A DNA stretch of 64,000 bases, from contig JACRMN010000010.1 of the NCBI GenBank assembly GCA_016214955.1, positions 238,415 through 302,414 on the forward strand, given 5' to 3'. The notes under the pieces are model-generated. The model had not been told where the DNA came from and did not search any database. It worked only from the letters and a program-made list of their open reading frames with translations. The DNA comes from Deltaproteobacteria bacterium (lineage in GTDB: Bacteria; Myxococcota; Myxococcia; Myxococcales; Anaeromyxobacteraceae). The translations under genes and the position numbers were made by a program. Numbering within the stretch: the first letter of the stretch is position 1; the number at the start of each line of letters is the position of its first letter. Shown one piece after another: positions 42,445 through 51,352 of this stretch.

Positions 42445-44004
42445 ATGGAACCCCTCCTCAAGCAGCTTCGCGAGCTCCCCGGCAAGCTTCCCTTCGCGGT
42501 GAAGCTGCTGGTGGTCCTGGCCCTCGCCGGCCTGGCGGCCGCCGCCGCCATCTTCTCGGCGGCCTCCACCGAGAGCTACCAGTACGCCTTCACCAACCTC
42601 ACCGCCGAGGACGGGAGCGAGGCGGCCGGCACGCTGAAGAGCGCCGGCATCCCCTTCCGCATGGAGGCCGGCGGCACCGCCCTGGCCGTGCCCGGCACCA
42701 AGGTGTACGACGCCCGGCTGCTGCTGGCGGCACAGGGCATCCCCCGCGGCGGCGGCGTGGGCTTCGAGCTCTTCGACCGCGGCGACCTGGGCATCTCCGA
42801 GTTCACCCAGCGGGTCAACCTGCGCCGCGCCATCGAGGGCGAGCTGGCCCGCACCATCGGCCGGCTGGCCTCGGTCCGCTCCGCCCGGGTCCACGTGACC
42901 ATGCCGGAGAAGTCGCTGTTCCGCGACGAGGACCGCAAGGCCTCCGCGGCAGTGGTCCTCGCCCTGCAGCCGGGCCGCACCCTGGAGGACCGCGAGGTGG
43001 CAGGCATCCGCCACCTGGTGGCCTCGGCCGTGCCCGGCCTCTCCGCCGGCGCGGTGGCGGTGGTGGACGGCAAGGGCAGCGTCCTCTCCTCCGACGCCCC
43101 ATGGGGCGAGGCCACCTCCTACCAGCGCCGCCTGGAGCGCGACCTGCAGCAGCGCATCGTCGACCTGCTGGAGCAGGCGGTGGGCCCGGGTGCGGTGGTG
43201 GCGCGGGTCACCGCCACGGTGGACGCCGCCGAGGTGCAGAGCACGGCCGAGACCGTCGATCCCGACCAGAGCGCCCTGCGCAGCGAGCGCAAGGTGGCCC
43301 AGACCCAGCAGCAGGATGCCCAGGGCCCCGCCGGCGTGGCCGGCGCCGCCGCCAACCAGCCGCTCCAGGCGACGCAGATCGCCACCGGCTCCGTGAACCG
43401 CGGCTCCTCCAGCACCCAGGACGAGATCCGCAACTACGACGTCTCCCGCACCACCACCACCACCGTGCAGCGCATGCCCCGGCTGCGCCGCCTCTCGGTG
43501 GCAGTGCTGGTGGACGGCGTGGGCGGCAAGCCCCGGCCCGAGGCCGAGGTGGCCCGGCTCGGCGACCTGGCCCGGCGCGCGGTGGGCTTCGACCCGGCCC
43601 GCGGCGACGAGCTCGACATCTCCAGCTCTCCCTTCACCCGCTCCGAGGACGGCGCCCTGGCCGCGGCCACCCCGGCGCCCGCCCCCAGCCCCTTCCCGCC
43701 CACCCGGTGGCTCGTCGCCGGCGGCGGCGGCCTCCTGGCCCTTCTGGTGCTCGCGGCGCTGCTGCTGGGCCGCAGGAGGGCCTCCTCCGCCGCCCAGCCG
43801 GTGCTGGTGCCCGGCGTGAGCATCGCCCAGCTCGAGGCCGGCATCGGCAGCGCTGCCGGCACCCTGGCGGCCCAGCGGCCGCCCCAGCTCGCCGATCCCA
43901 ACCAGCAGGTCCGGGACCGGGCCCGCGCCCTGGTGCAGTCCGACCCGGGCAAGGCGGCCCAGATCCTGAAGGCCTGGATGTCGGAGGACCAGCCCAATGC
44001 CTGA
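42445..44004 (+). CDS. fliF: Flagellar MS-ring protein FliF
   Basis: Membrane ring protein of 519 residues. TM1 is near 18-42; the ring-building motif domains follow (YQYAFTNLTAEDGSEAAGTLKSAGIPF, LGISEFTQRVNLRRAIEGELARTIGRL, VHVTMPEKSLF). A disordered Gln/Ala-rich segment is near 275-320, then NYDVSRTTTTTVQRMPRLRRLSVAVLVDG. TM2 is near 425-450, and the C-terminal tail that binds FliG ends with DRARALVQSDPGKAAQILKAWM. It overlaps fliG by 8 bp. Confidence 0.97.
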   Translation: MEPLLKQLRELPGKLPFAVKLLVVLALAGLAAAAAIFSAASTESYQYAFTNLTAEDGSEAAGTLKSAGIPFRMEAGGTALAVPGTKVYDARLLLAAQGIPRGGGVGFELFDRGDLGISEFTQRVNLRRAIEGELARTIGRLASVRSARVHVTMPEKSLFRDEDRKASAAVVLALQPGRTLEDREVAGIRHLVASAVPGLSAGAVAVVDGKGSVLSSDAPWGEATSYQRRLERDLQQRIVDLLEQAVGPGAVVARVTATVDAAEVQSTAETVDPDQSALRSERKVAQTQQQDAQGPAGVAGAAANQPLQATQIATGSVNRGSSSTQDEIRNYDVSRTTTTTVQRMPRLRRLSVAVLVDGVGGKPRPEAEVARLGDLARRAVGFDPARGDELDISSSPFTRSEDGALAAATPAPAPSPFPPTRWLVAGGGGLLALLVLAALLLGRRRASSAAQPVLVPGVSIAQLEAGIGSAAGTLAAQRPPQLADPNQQVRDRARALVQSDPGKAAQILKAWMSEDQPNA

Positions 44005-45049
44005 GGCAACCCAGATCGCCGCGCCCACCACCCCGCCGCCGCAGCCGCCGCCCGAGGGCGGGCCCGGCTCCAAGCGCGCCGCCGCCGTGCTGCTGGGCAT
44101 CGGCCCCGAGGTGGCCACCGCGGTCTTCAAGCAGTTCGGCGAGGGGGAGCTCCGGCTCGTGGCCATGGGGGCCAAGGGGCTGCGGCGCATGACCCCCACC
44201 GCCGTGCCCGACGCCCTCTCCGCTTTCGTGCAGGCCATGGAGCTCATCGGAGGAGACATGCTGGCCGGCGACGAGGTGCTGCGCGGCATCGCCGCCAGGG
44301 CCCACGGCGACGCCGCGGCGCGCCGCGCCTTCGACGGCGTGCTGCCGCCACCGCCGCCCGACGAGGTCCTGGGCCCGGTCTCGCAGGCCGACCCCGAGGC
44401 CCTGGCCATGGTGCTGCAGCACGAGCAGCCGCAGACGGTGGCCCTGGTGGTCTCGTCGCTCGACTCGGCGCGGGCCTCGGCGGTGGTGGACCGGCTTCCC
44501 GAGAAGCAGCGGCCCGACATCCTGCGGCGCATGGCCACCATCGACTCGGTGTCCCCCGAGGTGCTCCGGGAGATCGGCCAGGCGCTGACCTCCGAGCTGC
44601 GGGCCCTGGTGGCCGGCGGCATGCGCAAGGTGGACGGCAAGAGCATCGCCCTCGAGATCCTGCGCCGCTGCAGCGCCGCCCAGCAGGGCGAGGTCATCTC
44701 CGAGATCGAGAAGGAGAACCAGCAGCTGGCGGTGGAGCTGCGCGGCAAGCTCTTCACCTTCGAGGACCTGAAGGCGCTGGCCGACCGCGACCTGCAGACG
44801 CTGCTGCGCGAGATCGACACCAACAAGCTGGCCCTGGCGCTCAAGGGTGCCACCCCGGAGCTCAAGCAGAAGTTCCTCTCCAACCTGTCGGCGCGCGCCG
44901 CCGAGATGCTGGAAGACGACCTGGGGGCCATGGGCCCGGTCAAGCTCTCCACGGTGGAGTCGGCCCAGGGCGACATCGCCAAGCTGGCGCTGGAGGTGGC
45001 CCAGCAGGGCCGCATCACCATCGTCGGCGCCTCCGAGGCCATGGTGTAG
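43997..45049 (+). CDS. fliG: Flagellar motor switch protein FliG
   Basis: Rotor protein of 350 residues linking FliF to the switch and to the stator. N, middle and C domains are all visible: SKRAAAVLLGIGPEVATAVF, then LAMVLQHEQPQTVALVVSSLDSARA (with the EHPQ-like HEQPQ), and the torque helix FEDLKALADRDLQTLLREIDTNKLALALKGA with its conserved charges. A Pro-rich leader of about 22 residues precedes the N domain. Confidence 0.97.
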   Translation: MPEATQIAAPTTPPPQPPPEGGPGSKRAAAVLLGIGPEVATAVFKQFGEGELRLVAMGAKGLRRMTPTAVPDALSAFVQAMELIGGDMLAGDEVLRGIAARAHGDAAARRAFDGVLPPPPPDEVLGPVSQADPEALAMVLQHEQPQTVALVVSSLDSARASAVVDRLPEKQRPDILRRMATIDSVSPEVLREIGQALTSELRALVAGGMRKVDGKSIALEILRRCSAAQQGEVISEIEKENQQLAVELRGKLFTFEDLKALADRDLQTLLREIDTNKLALALKGATPELKQKFLSNLSARAAEMLEDDLGAMGPVKLSTVESAQGDIAKLALEVAQQGRITIVGASEAMV

Positions 45050-45052
45050 CCC

Positions 45053-45667
45053 ATGCTCGCCGCCCCGCCCCGCCGCCCCCGCTTCCTCGCCGCCCTCCCC
45101 GCCGAGCCGCGGGCCGAGCCGCCGCGCTTCGGCCGCGCCGAGCGCGGGAGCCGGCCGGCGCTGCCGCCGCTGGCCCCTGCCGCGGTGGACGCGCCGCCCG
45201 CCCCCACCGCCGAGCAGGCGGCCGAGGCCCGGCGCGAGGCGCTGGCCCGGGTGGCCCAGGCGGTGGAGATGCTGCGCACCCAGGCCTCCTGGCTGGCGGA
45301 GCAGGCCCGCGCCGACGCGCTGGAGATCGGCTTCCAGGTGGCCCGGCGGGTGCTGGAGAGCGAGCTGCGCACCAGCCCCGAGCCGCTCTTCGCGCTGGTG
45401 AAGAGCGCCCTGCGCCGCACCGGCGACTCGCGGCGGGTCTCCATCCGCCTCTCGCCCGCCGACGCCGCCGAGCTGCAGTCGCCGGCCGGCCAGGCGGCGG
45501 TGGAAGGCATCGGCGCCGCCCGCATCGAGATCCAGGCCGACGCCACGCTGCAGCCGGGCGACTGCGTGGTGGACACCGACTTCGGGCAGATCGACGGGCG
45601 GCTGGAGACGCGCCTGGGCGAGCTGCGGCGGGCCCTCGAGGGCGCCGCCGAGGGAGCCGCCGGATGA
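45053..45667 (+). CDS. fliH: Flagellar assembly protein FliH
   Basis: Export-ATPase regulator of 204 residues. The first about 60 residues are Pro/Arg/Ala-rich; then a helical stretch (AEQAAEARREALARVAQAVEMLRTQASWLAEQARADALEIGFQVARRVLESEL) leads to the C-terminal V1/ATPase E-like region (ADATLQPGDCVVDTDFGQIDGRLETRLGELRRAL), the family signature. The stop overlaps the fliI ATG. Confidence 0.9.
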   Translation: MLAAPPRRPRFLAALPAEPRAEPPRFGRAERGSRPALPPLAPAAVDAPPAPTAEQAAEARREALARVAQAVEMLRTQASWLAEQARADALEIGFQVARRVLESELRTSPEPLFALVKSALRRTGDSRRVSIRLSPADAAELQSPAGQAAVEGIGAARIEIQADATLQPGDCVVDTDFGQIDGRLETRLGELRRALEGAAEGAAG

Positions 45668-46995
45668 GCCTGTGGCAGCCCGAGATGGTGGCCCGCGCCC
45701 TGGCCGAGGCCGACCCCCTGCCGCTGACCGGCTCGGTGATCCGCGCCGCCGGCCTGGTCATCGAGGCCTCGCTGCCGCGCGTGGCCGTGGGCACCGCCTG
45801 CGAGATCCGCGCGACCGATGGGGCGCTGGTGCTGGCCGAGGTGGTGGGCTTCTTCGGGCAGACGGCCCGGCTCATGCCGCTCTCCGAGATCCACGGCATC
45901 GGCGAGGGCTGCACCGTGATCCCGCGCGCCAGCGCCGACCGCATCCCGGTGGGGAACGAGCTGCTCGGCCGGGTGGTGGACGCCTCGCTCCGGCCCATGG
46001 ACGGCGGGCCGCTGCCCATTCTCCGCCAGCGCGCCAGGCTCCACGCCACTCCGCCCAACGCCATGGAGCGCCGCCGCGTCACCCGGCCCCTGGCGGTGGG
46101 CATCCGCTCCATCGACGCCTTCCTCACCGTGGGCGAGGGCCAGCGGCTCGCCATCCTCTCCGGCCCCGGCGTCGGCAAGAGCGTGCTCCTCGGCATGCTG
46201 GCCCGCTCCGCCGAGGCCGACGTGGTGGTGGTCGGGCTCGTCGGCGAGCGAGGCCGCGAGGTCCGGGACTTCATCGAGCGCGATCTGGGCGACGGCCTGG
46301 CGCGGGCGGTGGTGGTGGTGGCCACCAGCGACGAGTCGCCGCTCAAGCGGGTGCGGGCCGCCATGGCCGCCACCAGCATGGCCGAGCACTTCCGCGCCCA
46401 GGGGAAGCGGGTGCTGCTGCTCGTCGACTCCCTCTCCCGCGTGGCCATGGCCCAGCGCGAGATCGGGCTCGCGGCCGGCGAGCCGCCCACCACCAAGGGC
46501 TACCCGCCCAGCGCCTTCGCGCTGCTGCCGCGCCTGGTGGAGCGGGCCGGCAACGACGCCGGCCAGGGCAGCATCACCGCCTTCTACACCGTGCTGGCCG
46601 AGCAGGACGACCAGACCGACCCCATCGCCGACGCCGCCAAGGCCACGCTCGACGGCCACCTGGTGCTGTCGCGCAAGCTGGCCGAGGCGGGCCACTTCCC
46701 GGCGGTGGACGTCCTGGCCTCCGTCTCCCGCGTCATGACCGACGTGGTCCCGCCCGAGCACGTGGCCCTGGCGCGCCAGGGGCGCGAGCTCCTGGCCGCC
46801 TATCGTGAGTCGGCAGACCTGGTGGAGGTGGGGGCGTACGTGGCCGGCTCCAACCCCAAGGTGGACCGGGCGCTGCGCTGCCTCCCGCACCTCGACCCGT
46901 TCCTCCAGCAGGGGCCGGCCGAGCGCGCGCGCCTGCCCGAGACCATGAGCCGGCTCCGCCAGGTGCTGGCCACCAGCGAGGCCCCCCGTGCTTAG
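45664..46995 (+). CDS. fliI: Flagellar export ATPase FliI
   Basis: ATPase of the flagellar type III export apparatus, 443 residues. A Walker A with Pro at the second position (SGPGVGKSVLLGML; usually SGSGVGKS) is near 160. GERGREVRDFIERDLG, the Walker B VLLLVDSLSRVAMAQREIGLAAGEPP and the EQDDQTDPIAD loop follow. The C-terminal helical part is normal. It overlaps fliH by 4 bp and the next gene by 8 bp. Confidence 0.96.
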   Translation: MSLWQPEMVARALAEADPLPLTGSVIRAAGLVIEASLPRVAVGTACEIRATDGALVLAEVVGFFGQTARLMPLSEIHGIGEGCTVIPRASADRIPVGNELLGRVVDASLRPMDGGPLPILRQRARLHATPPNAMERRRVTRPLAVGIRSIDAFLTVGEGQRLAILSGPGVGKSVLLGMLARSAEADVVVVGLVGERGREVRDFIERDLGDGLARAVVVVATSDESPLKRVRAAMAATSMAEHFRAQGKRVLLLVDSLSRVAMAQREIGLAAGEPPTTKGYPPSAFALLPRLVERAGNDAGQGSITAFYTVLAEQDDQTDPIADAAKATLDGHLVLSRKLAEAGHFPAVDVLASVSRVMTDVVPPEHVALARQGRELLAAYRESADLVEVGAYVAGSNPKVDRALRCLPHLDPFLQQGPAERARLPETMSRLRQVLATSEAPRA

Positions 46996-47806
46996 CCTCC
47001 TCCTCGCCCTCTCGCTCGCCTCCGGCCCCGAGGCGCCCCGCGCGCCCGCGGCCCCGACCGCCGAGCCACCCCGGGCCCCGCAGGCCGCGGCGTCGACCCC
47101 TGCCCTGAGCGAGGGCCTGCCTCGGCGGGCCCCGGTCGAAGGGTCGACCTCGACCCCGACCTCGACCCCGGCCGCGACCCCGAGCTCGACCTCGACCTCG
47201 ACCCCGCCCTCGGCCTCGGCCCCGGCCCCGGCCGCAGCCCGGACCCCGACCGCGACCCCCGCCGCGCCGGCGAGCGACGCGGCGCATGCCAGCTCCATCG
47301 GCACGCCCGCCAGGCCCGAGAAGGTGGACCCGGGCTCGCGCCCCACGCCCCGCTCTCTCTCGCCGCAGGCGCTCGTCGATGAGCTGCGCGACTCGTCGAG
47401 GCGCCGGCGCGACGAGCTGGCCGCGGTCCAGTCCGAGCGGCAGAAGCTGGAGAAGCTGCGCGACGAGATCGCGGCGGCCCGCAAGGCGCTGCAGGAGGAG
47501 ACGGCGCGGCTGCAGGAGGTCACCGCCCAGGCCGAGAAGAGGGCGGCCCAGAGGTCTGCGCTCGCCAGGCCGGGCGCTGCCGGCGCCGACGCGGGGAAGT
47601 CCACGGTGGAGCAGCTGGCACGGACGGTGAAGGGGATGAAGCCGGACCAGGCCGCGCAGGTGGTGGCCCGGCTCGACAAGCCGCTGGCGGTGGAGCTGAT
47701 GCGCCGGATGAGGCCGGCCGACTCCGCCCAGCTCCTCGACCGGATGAAGCCCGAGGCGGCGGCCGAGATGATCACCCTCTTGTCGGCAGACGGGGGAGCG
47801 CGATGA
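46988..47806 (+). CDS. MotE-like flagellar chaperone protein with repeat-encoded linker
   Basis: A 272-residue protein with a signal-like start (MLSLLLALSLASG) from GTG 46988. Residues about 36-92 are low-complexity Ser/Thr/Pro/Ala, encoded by the 56-bp repeat copy and a GACCTC/GACCCC hexamer tract. A coiled coil follows (about 130-185), then an MgtE-N-like region (VARLDKPLAVELMRRMRPADSAQLLDRMKPEAAAEMITLL). This layout, coiled coil plus MgtE-N domain in a flagellar operon, is that of MotE. The place after fliI is normally held by fliJ, and no separate fliJ is seen, so a FliJ-like role is a second possibility. It overlaps fliI and fliK. Confidence 0.8.
   Translation: MLSLLLALSLASGPEAPRAPAAPTAEPPRAPQAAASTPALSEGLPRRAPVEGSTSTPTSTPAATPSSTSTSTPPSASAPAPAAARTPTATPAAPASDAAHASSIGTPARPEKVDPGSRPTPRSLSPQALVDELRDSSRRRRDELAAVQSERQKLEKLRDEIAAARKALQEETARLQEVTAQAEKRAAQRSALARPGAAGADAGKSTVEQLARTVKGMKPDQAAQVVARLDKPLAVELMRRMRPADSAQLLDRMKPEAAAEMITLLSADGGAR
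47094..47149. repeat. Dispersed 56-bp repeat, copy B inside the MotE-like gene
   Basis: Matches 8376-8431 at about 52 of 56 positions. It lies in frame and adds about 19 residues (STPALSEGLPRRAPVEGST) to the protein. It is immediately followed by the hexamer tract at 47144-47262. Confidence 0.8.
47144..47262. repeat. GACCTC/GACCCC hexamer tract inside the MotE-like gene
   Basis: About 119 bp of near-tandem hexamers (GACCTC, GACCCC, GACCGC and variants), read in frame as TSTPTSTPAATPSS and similar. It is the reverse complement type of the GTCGGG tracts found between genes and makes a flexible Ser/Thr/Pro linker. Confidence 0.8.
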
Positions 47807-49053
47807 GTCCCATGGTGGAGACGCTGCTGGGCCCCAAGGCCGCCGAGGGCGGCGCGCAGGGTACCGGCCGGACGAAGGGGAACGCACAGGCCTTCGCCCG
47901 CGCGCTGGGCCTGGCGCTGGGGAAGCCGGCCCGCGCGCCCGGCGAGGCCGCCGAGGCGGCCCAGGCCCAGAAGCCGGGGCTGCGGCTGCGGCTCGAGGCG
48001 ACTCTCGAGCCGGGCAAGGTCGAGGAGCCCGAGGCCGAGGTCGCGGCCGCCGCAGGCAAGGCCCGGACGCGGGTCGCGAAGGGCGGGGCCAGGGCGCGTG
48101 CCGCCCGGGGCGAGGGCGCCGAGGCCACCGGCGAGGCCACCGCCGAGCCCACCGCCGAGCCCACCGGCGAGCCCACCGGCGAGGCCGCGAGCGGAGGCGG
48201 CGAGACCGGCACCGGGACCGACCCGAAGGCCGGCGAGGCCCAGGCGGCGCTGGCCGGCGCCGCCTCCGCCCGGCCCGGGACGCGTCCGGCCCCAGGCCGG
48301 GGCCGAGCGGCCTCCGAGGGCGCGCCCACCGCCGCGGCCATCCGCGCCGCCGCGCCCGGTGCGGCCGAGAAGGCCGCCGAGAAGGCCGCCGTGGCCCGCA
48401 CCCTGATGCCGGTGCCGGGCGCCCACGCCGAGGGCGTCGCCGGCGAGAAGCACACCGCCGGCGCCAGGGCCAGGCCGCACGCCGAGGAGGAGAAGGCCGC
48501 CACCAGGGCCGCCGAGCCGGGCACCCCGCCGGCGCCGGCGCAGGTCGCGGTGCCCACCCCGCCCCTGCCCCGCCTTCCCGACGCCCTCGGCCTGCCGGCC
48601 GCGGAGGCCAGGGCCAGCGCCGCAGCCGATCTGCCCGCCGTCGCCCCCGCAGCGCCCCCTGCCCTGCGCGACGGCGCGGTGGAGGGCGCCCTGCTGCGCA
48701 GCGCCGCCCACCTGCGGCTCGAGACGCCGACCCTGGGCGAGCTGGAGCTGCACCTGCGCATCCGCGAGAACACCGCCCACCTCCGGATCGAGGGCGAAGG
48801 CGCGCACCTGGTGGAGGCCCGCGCCGGCGAGCTGCAGCGGGCCCTGGCCGGCGAGGGGCTGAAGCTCGGCAACCTGGACCTGCCCAGCCCCTCCGGCAAC
48901 TCCGAGCGCCCGTCCGGCAGCTCCGCCGAGCAGCAGCGGCCCGACCGCGGCGGCGGGCGCGGCTGGGACGAGCCGCAGGCACCCTCCACCCCGAGCCCGG
49001 CCCCGCGCCGCGCCGCGCCCCGGAACACCGGCGGCGTCCACGTGAAGGCCTGA
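47803..49053 (+). CDS. fliK: Flagellar hook-length control protein FliK
   Basis: A 416-residue protein. The first 280 residues are Ala/Pro/Glu/Gly-rich and probably disordered, including tandem TAEPTAEPTGEPTGE. The conserved FliK C-terminal domain is near 300-370 (LRLETPTLGELELHLRIRENTAHLRIEGEGAHLVEARAGELQRALAGEGLKLGNLDL). The ruler part of FliK is variable in all bacteria. ATG overlaps the previous stop (ATGA). The assignment rests on the C-terminal domain and the place in the operon. Confidence 0.87.
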   Translation: MSPMVETLLGPKAAEGGAQGTGRTKGNAQAFARALGLALGKPARAPGEAAEAAQAQKPGLRLRLEATLEPGKVEEPEAEVAAAAGKARTRVAKGGARARAARGEGAEATGEATAEPTAEPTGEPTGEAASGGGETGTGTDPKAGEAQAALAGAASARPGTRPAPGRGRAASEGAPTAAAIRAAAPGAAEKAAEKAAVARTLMPVPGAHAEGVAGEKHTAGARARPHAEEEKAATRAAEPGTPPAPAQVAVPTPPLPRLPDALGLPAAEARASAAADLPAVAPAAPPALRDGAVEGALLRSAAHLRLETPTLGELELHLRIRENTAHLRIEGEGAHLVEARAGELQRALAGEGLKLGNLDLPSPSGNSERPSGSSAEQQRPDRGGGRGWDEPQAPSTPSPAPRRAAPRNTGGVHVKA

Positions 49054-49062
49054 AGGAGCCCC

Positions 49063-49722
49063 ATGAGCACCACCGCCGTCAACTCCGCCACCAGCGCCGG
49101 CTACGGCGCCGCGGTCGGGCCGCAGAAGACGCTGGCCAAGGACGACTTCCTGCGGCTCCTGCTCACCCAGATGCAGAACCAGGACCCGCTGAGCCCGGTG
49201 GACAACAAGGAGATGCTGGCCCAGCTCGCCCAGTTCTCCAGCCTGGAGCAGATGCAGGGCGTCAGCGACCGGCTCGACACGCTGCTGCTGGCCCAGTCGT
49301 CCACCAACCAGCTCGCCACCACCAGCCTGGTGGGGCGCAGCGTCAGCTACCGGACCGACACCGTGGAGTGGAGCGGCTCGGGCACCACCACCCTCGAGGC
49401 CACCCTCTCCGCCCCGGCCGACGTCACCGTGGTCATCAAGGACTCGACGGGCAAGGCGGTGCGCACGCTCCAGCTCGGCGCCCGCCCGGCCGGCGCCCTG
49501 GACGTGGCATGGGACGGCAAGGACCAGGACGGCAACCTCCTGCCCGCCGGCCAGTACACCATCTCGGCCACCGGCAAGACCGGCGAGGGCGCCAGCCTCG
49601 ACGTCGCCCTGCGCGGGCGCGGGCTGGTGCGGGGAGTGACCTTCGAAGGAAGCGCGCCGCTGCTGCTCATCGGCGGATCACGCGTGCGGATGAGCGACGT
49701 GGTGGAAGTCATCCAGGCCTGA
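49063..49722 (+). CDS. flgD: Flagellar hook-capping protein FlgD
   Basis: Scaffold for hook assembly, 219 residues. The N-terminal signature FLRLLLTQMQNQDPLSPVDNKEMLAQLAQFSSLEQM is complete, followed by the FlgD Ig-like and Tudor-like domains with VAWDGKDQDGNLLPAGQYTISATGKTG. AAGGAG ends 6 nt before the ATG. It is 9 bp after fliK. Confidence 0.97.
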   Translation: MSTTAVNSATSAGYGAAVGPQKTLAKDDFLRLLLTQMQNQDPLSPVDNKEMLAQLAQFSSLEQMQGVSDRLDTLLLAQSSTNQLATTSLVGRSVSYRTDTVEWSGSGTTTLEATLSAPADVTVVIKDSTGKAVRTLQLGARPAGALDVAWDGKDQDGNLLPAGQYTISATGKTGEGASLDVALRGRGLVRGVTFEGSAPLLLIGGSRVRMSDVVEVIQA

Positions 49723-49755
49723 CCGCGGTCGGCCCGTCACACGAAAGGAAACGTC

Positions 49756-51054
49756 ATGAGCCTCCTGACCTCGATGTCCTCCGGCACCACCGGCCTGGCC
49801 TCGGCCTCGGCGGAACTGGCCGTCATCTCCGACAACATCGCCAACGCCAACACCGTCGGCTTCAAGGCCGGCCGCGCCGCCTTCGAGGACGCACTGGCCC
49901 AGAGCGTGGTCGGCGGCCTGGGCCAGGTGGGCCTGGGCTCCCGCCTGCAGGCGGTGCAGCGCATCCTCTCCCAGGGGGCGCTCTCCAACACCGGCGTCAC
50001 CTCCGACCTGGCGCTCCAGGGGCAGGGGTTCTTCCTGGTGCGCGGCACCGCCTCCGACGGCCGGGTGGGCAACTACCTCACCCGCAACGGCCAGTTCACC
50101 GTCGACAGGGACGGCTACATGGTCAACCTCGACGGGCTCCGGGTGCAGGGCTATCCCGCCGACGCCACCGGGGCCATCTCGGCAACCGTGGGCGATCTGC
50201 TCGTCGGGAACGCCTCCTCCCAGGCGCAGCCGACGCAGGACGTCACCATCCACGGCAACCTGGACGCCGACGCGGTGGTGCCGGCGGCCTGGGACCCGGC
50301 CGACCCCTCGGGCACCTCCAACTTCTCCACCTCGGTGACGGTCTACGACTCGCTGGGCCGGTCCCACGCCGTCCAGGTGTACTTCCGCCACTCCACGGCC
50401 GTCCCCTCGGCCTGGGAGTGGCACGCCATGACCGACGGCGCCGCGATGACCGGCGGCACCGCCGGCACGCCGTGGCAGGTGGCCGCAGGCACGATGACCT
50501 TCGACGCCAGCGGGCGGCTCGACACCTTCACCCAGGACGCTGCGGCCAACAACTTCGTGCCCATCGGCGCCGCGCCCCAGGCGCTGGCCTTCGACTTCGG
50601 CGACCCGGTCGCGTCCGGCGGCACCGGCCTGGCGGGCTTCTCGCAGTTCTCCGGCTCGTCGGTGACCACCTTCGTGGGGCAGGACGGCTGGACCTCCGGG
50701 ATGCTGACCGGCATCCAGATCGACAAGACCGGCCTCATCCAGGGCGTCTTCACCAACGGCCAGATGCGGCCGCTGGGCCAGGTGGGCGTGGCGCTGGTCC
50801 CCGCCTCCGACCAGCTGGAGCGCATCGGCGGCAACCTCTACGGCGAGACCAACAGCTCCGGACAGCCGGTCCTGGGTGTCGCCGGACAGGGTGGGCGCGC
50901 CTTCCTGGCGTCCGGCGCCCTGGAGCAGTCCAACGTGGACATCGCCGAGCAGTTCGTGCGGATGATCGCCGCGCAGCGGGCCTTCGAGGCCAACTCCAAG
51001 TCGATCACCACCGCCGACCAGCTGCTCTCGGAGCTCATCGCCATGAAGCGGTAG
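49756..51054 (+). CDS. flgE: Flagellar hook protein FlgE
   Basis: Hook subunit of 432 residues. The rod/hook N-terminal motif SGTTGLASASAELAVISDNIANANTVGFKAGRAAF is followed by TRNGQFTVDRDGYMVNLDGLRVQGYPAD. The C-terminal domain has SNVDIAEQFVRMIAAQRAFEANSKSITTADQLLSELI. The middle region is variable, as is normal. GAAAGGAAAC lies upstream of the ATG, 33 bp after flgD. Confidence 0.97.
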   Translation: MSLLTSMSSGTTGLASASAELAVISDNIANANTVGFKAGRAAFEDALAQSVVGGLGQVGLGSRLQAVQRILSQGALSNTGVTSDLALQGQGFFLVRGTASDGRVGNYLTRNGQFTVDRDGYMVNLDGLRVQGYPADATGAISATVGDLLVGNASSQAQPTQDVTIHGNLDADAVVPAAWDPADPSGTSNFSTSVTVYDSLGRSHAVQVYFRHSTAVPSAWEWHAMTDGAAMTGGTAGTPWQVAAGTMTFDASGRLDTFTQDAAANNFVPIGAAPQALAFDFGDPVASGGTGLAGFSQFSGSSVTTFVGQDGWTSGMLTGIQIDKTGLIQGVFTNGQMRPLGQVGVALVPASDQLERIGGNLYGETNSSGQPVLGVAGQGGRAFLASGALEQSNVDIAEQFVRMIAAQRAFEANSKSITTADQLLSELIAMKR

Positions 51055-51109
51055 CGCTGGCTTATCGGCGCGGATTCCCGTGACGAAGCCCGTCCGGGGG
51101 ACGTGCCCG

Positions 51110-51346
51110 ATGATCGCGCTCACGAGACTGGACGGGAAGGAGCTGGTGGTCAATGCCGACCACATCCTCACCGTCGAAGCCACACCGGATACGGTCGTGC
51201 TCCTCACCACCGGCCTCCACCTCATGGTGAAGGAGCCGGTGGCTGAGATCATCGACCGCACGGCGCAGTGGCGCCGTCGCATCCACCTGGGCCCCGAGCT
51301 CAAGGGGGTGGTCCTCCCCTTCCAGCGCGCCACGTCGGAGGAGTGA
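51110..51346 (+). CDS. flbD: FlbD/SwrD-family flagellar protein
   Basis: A 78-residue protein of the FlbD (SwrD) family found next to flgE and motA in many bacteria and linked to flagellar power. The core MIALTRLDGKELVVNADHILTVEATPDTVVLLTTGLHLMVKE is the family signature. ATG 51110 starts at the conserved MI; GGGGGA is about 8 nt upstream. An in-frame start at 51080 would add 10 residues before it. Confidence 0.9.
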   Translation: MIALTRLDGKELVVNADHILTVEATPDTVVLLTTGLHLMVKEPVAEIIDRTAQWRRRIHLGPELKGVVLPFQRATSEE

Positions 51347-51352
51347 GGCGCC

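Noticed and set aside
42412..49041. A long open frame antisense to the flagellar genes
   Set aside because: The opposite strand holds well-recognised flagellar proteins; the antisense translation matches nothing.
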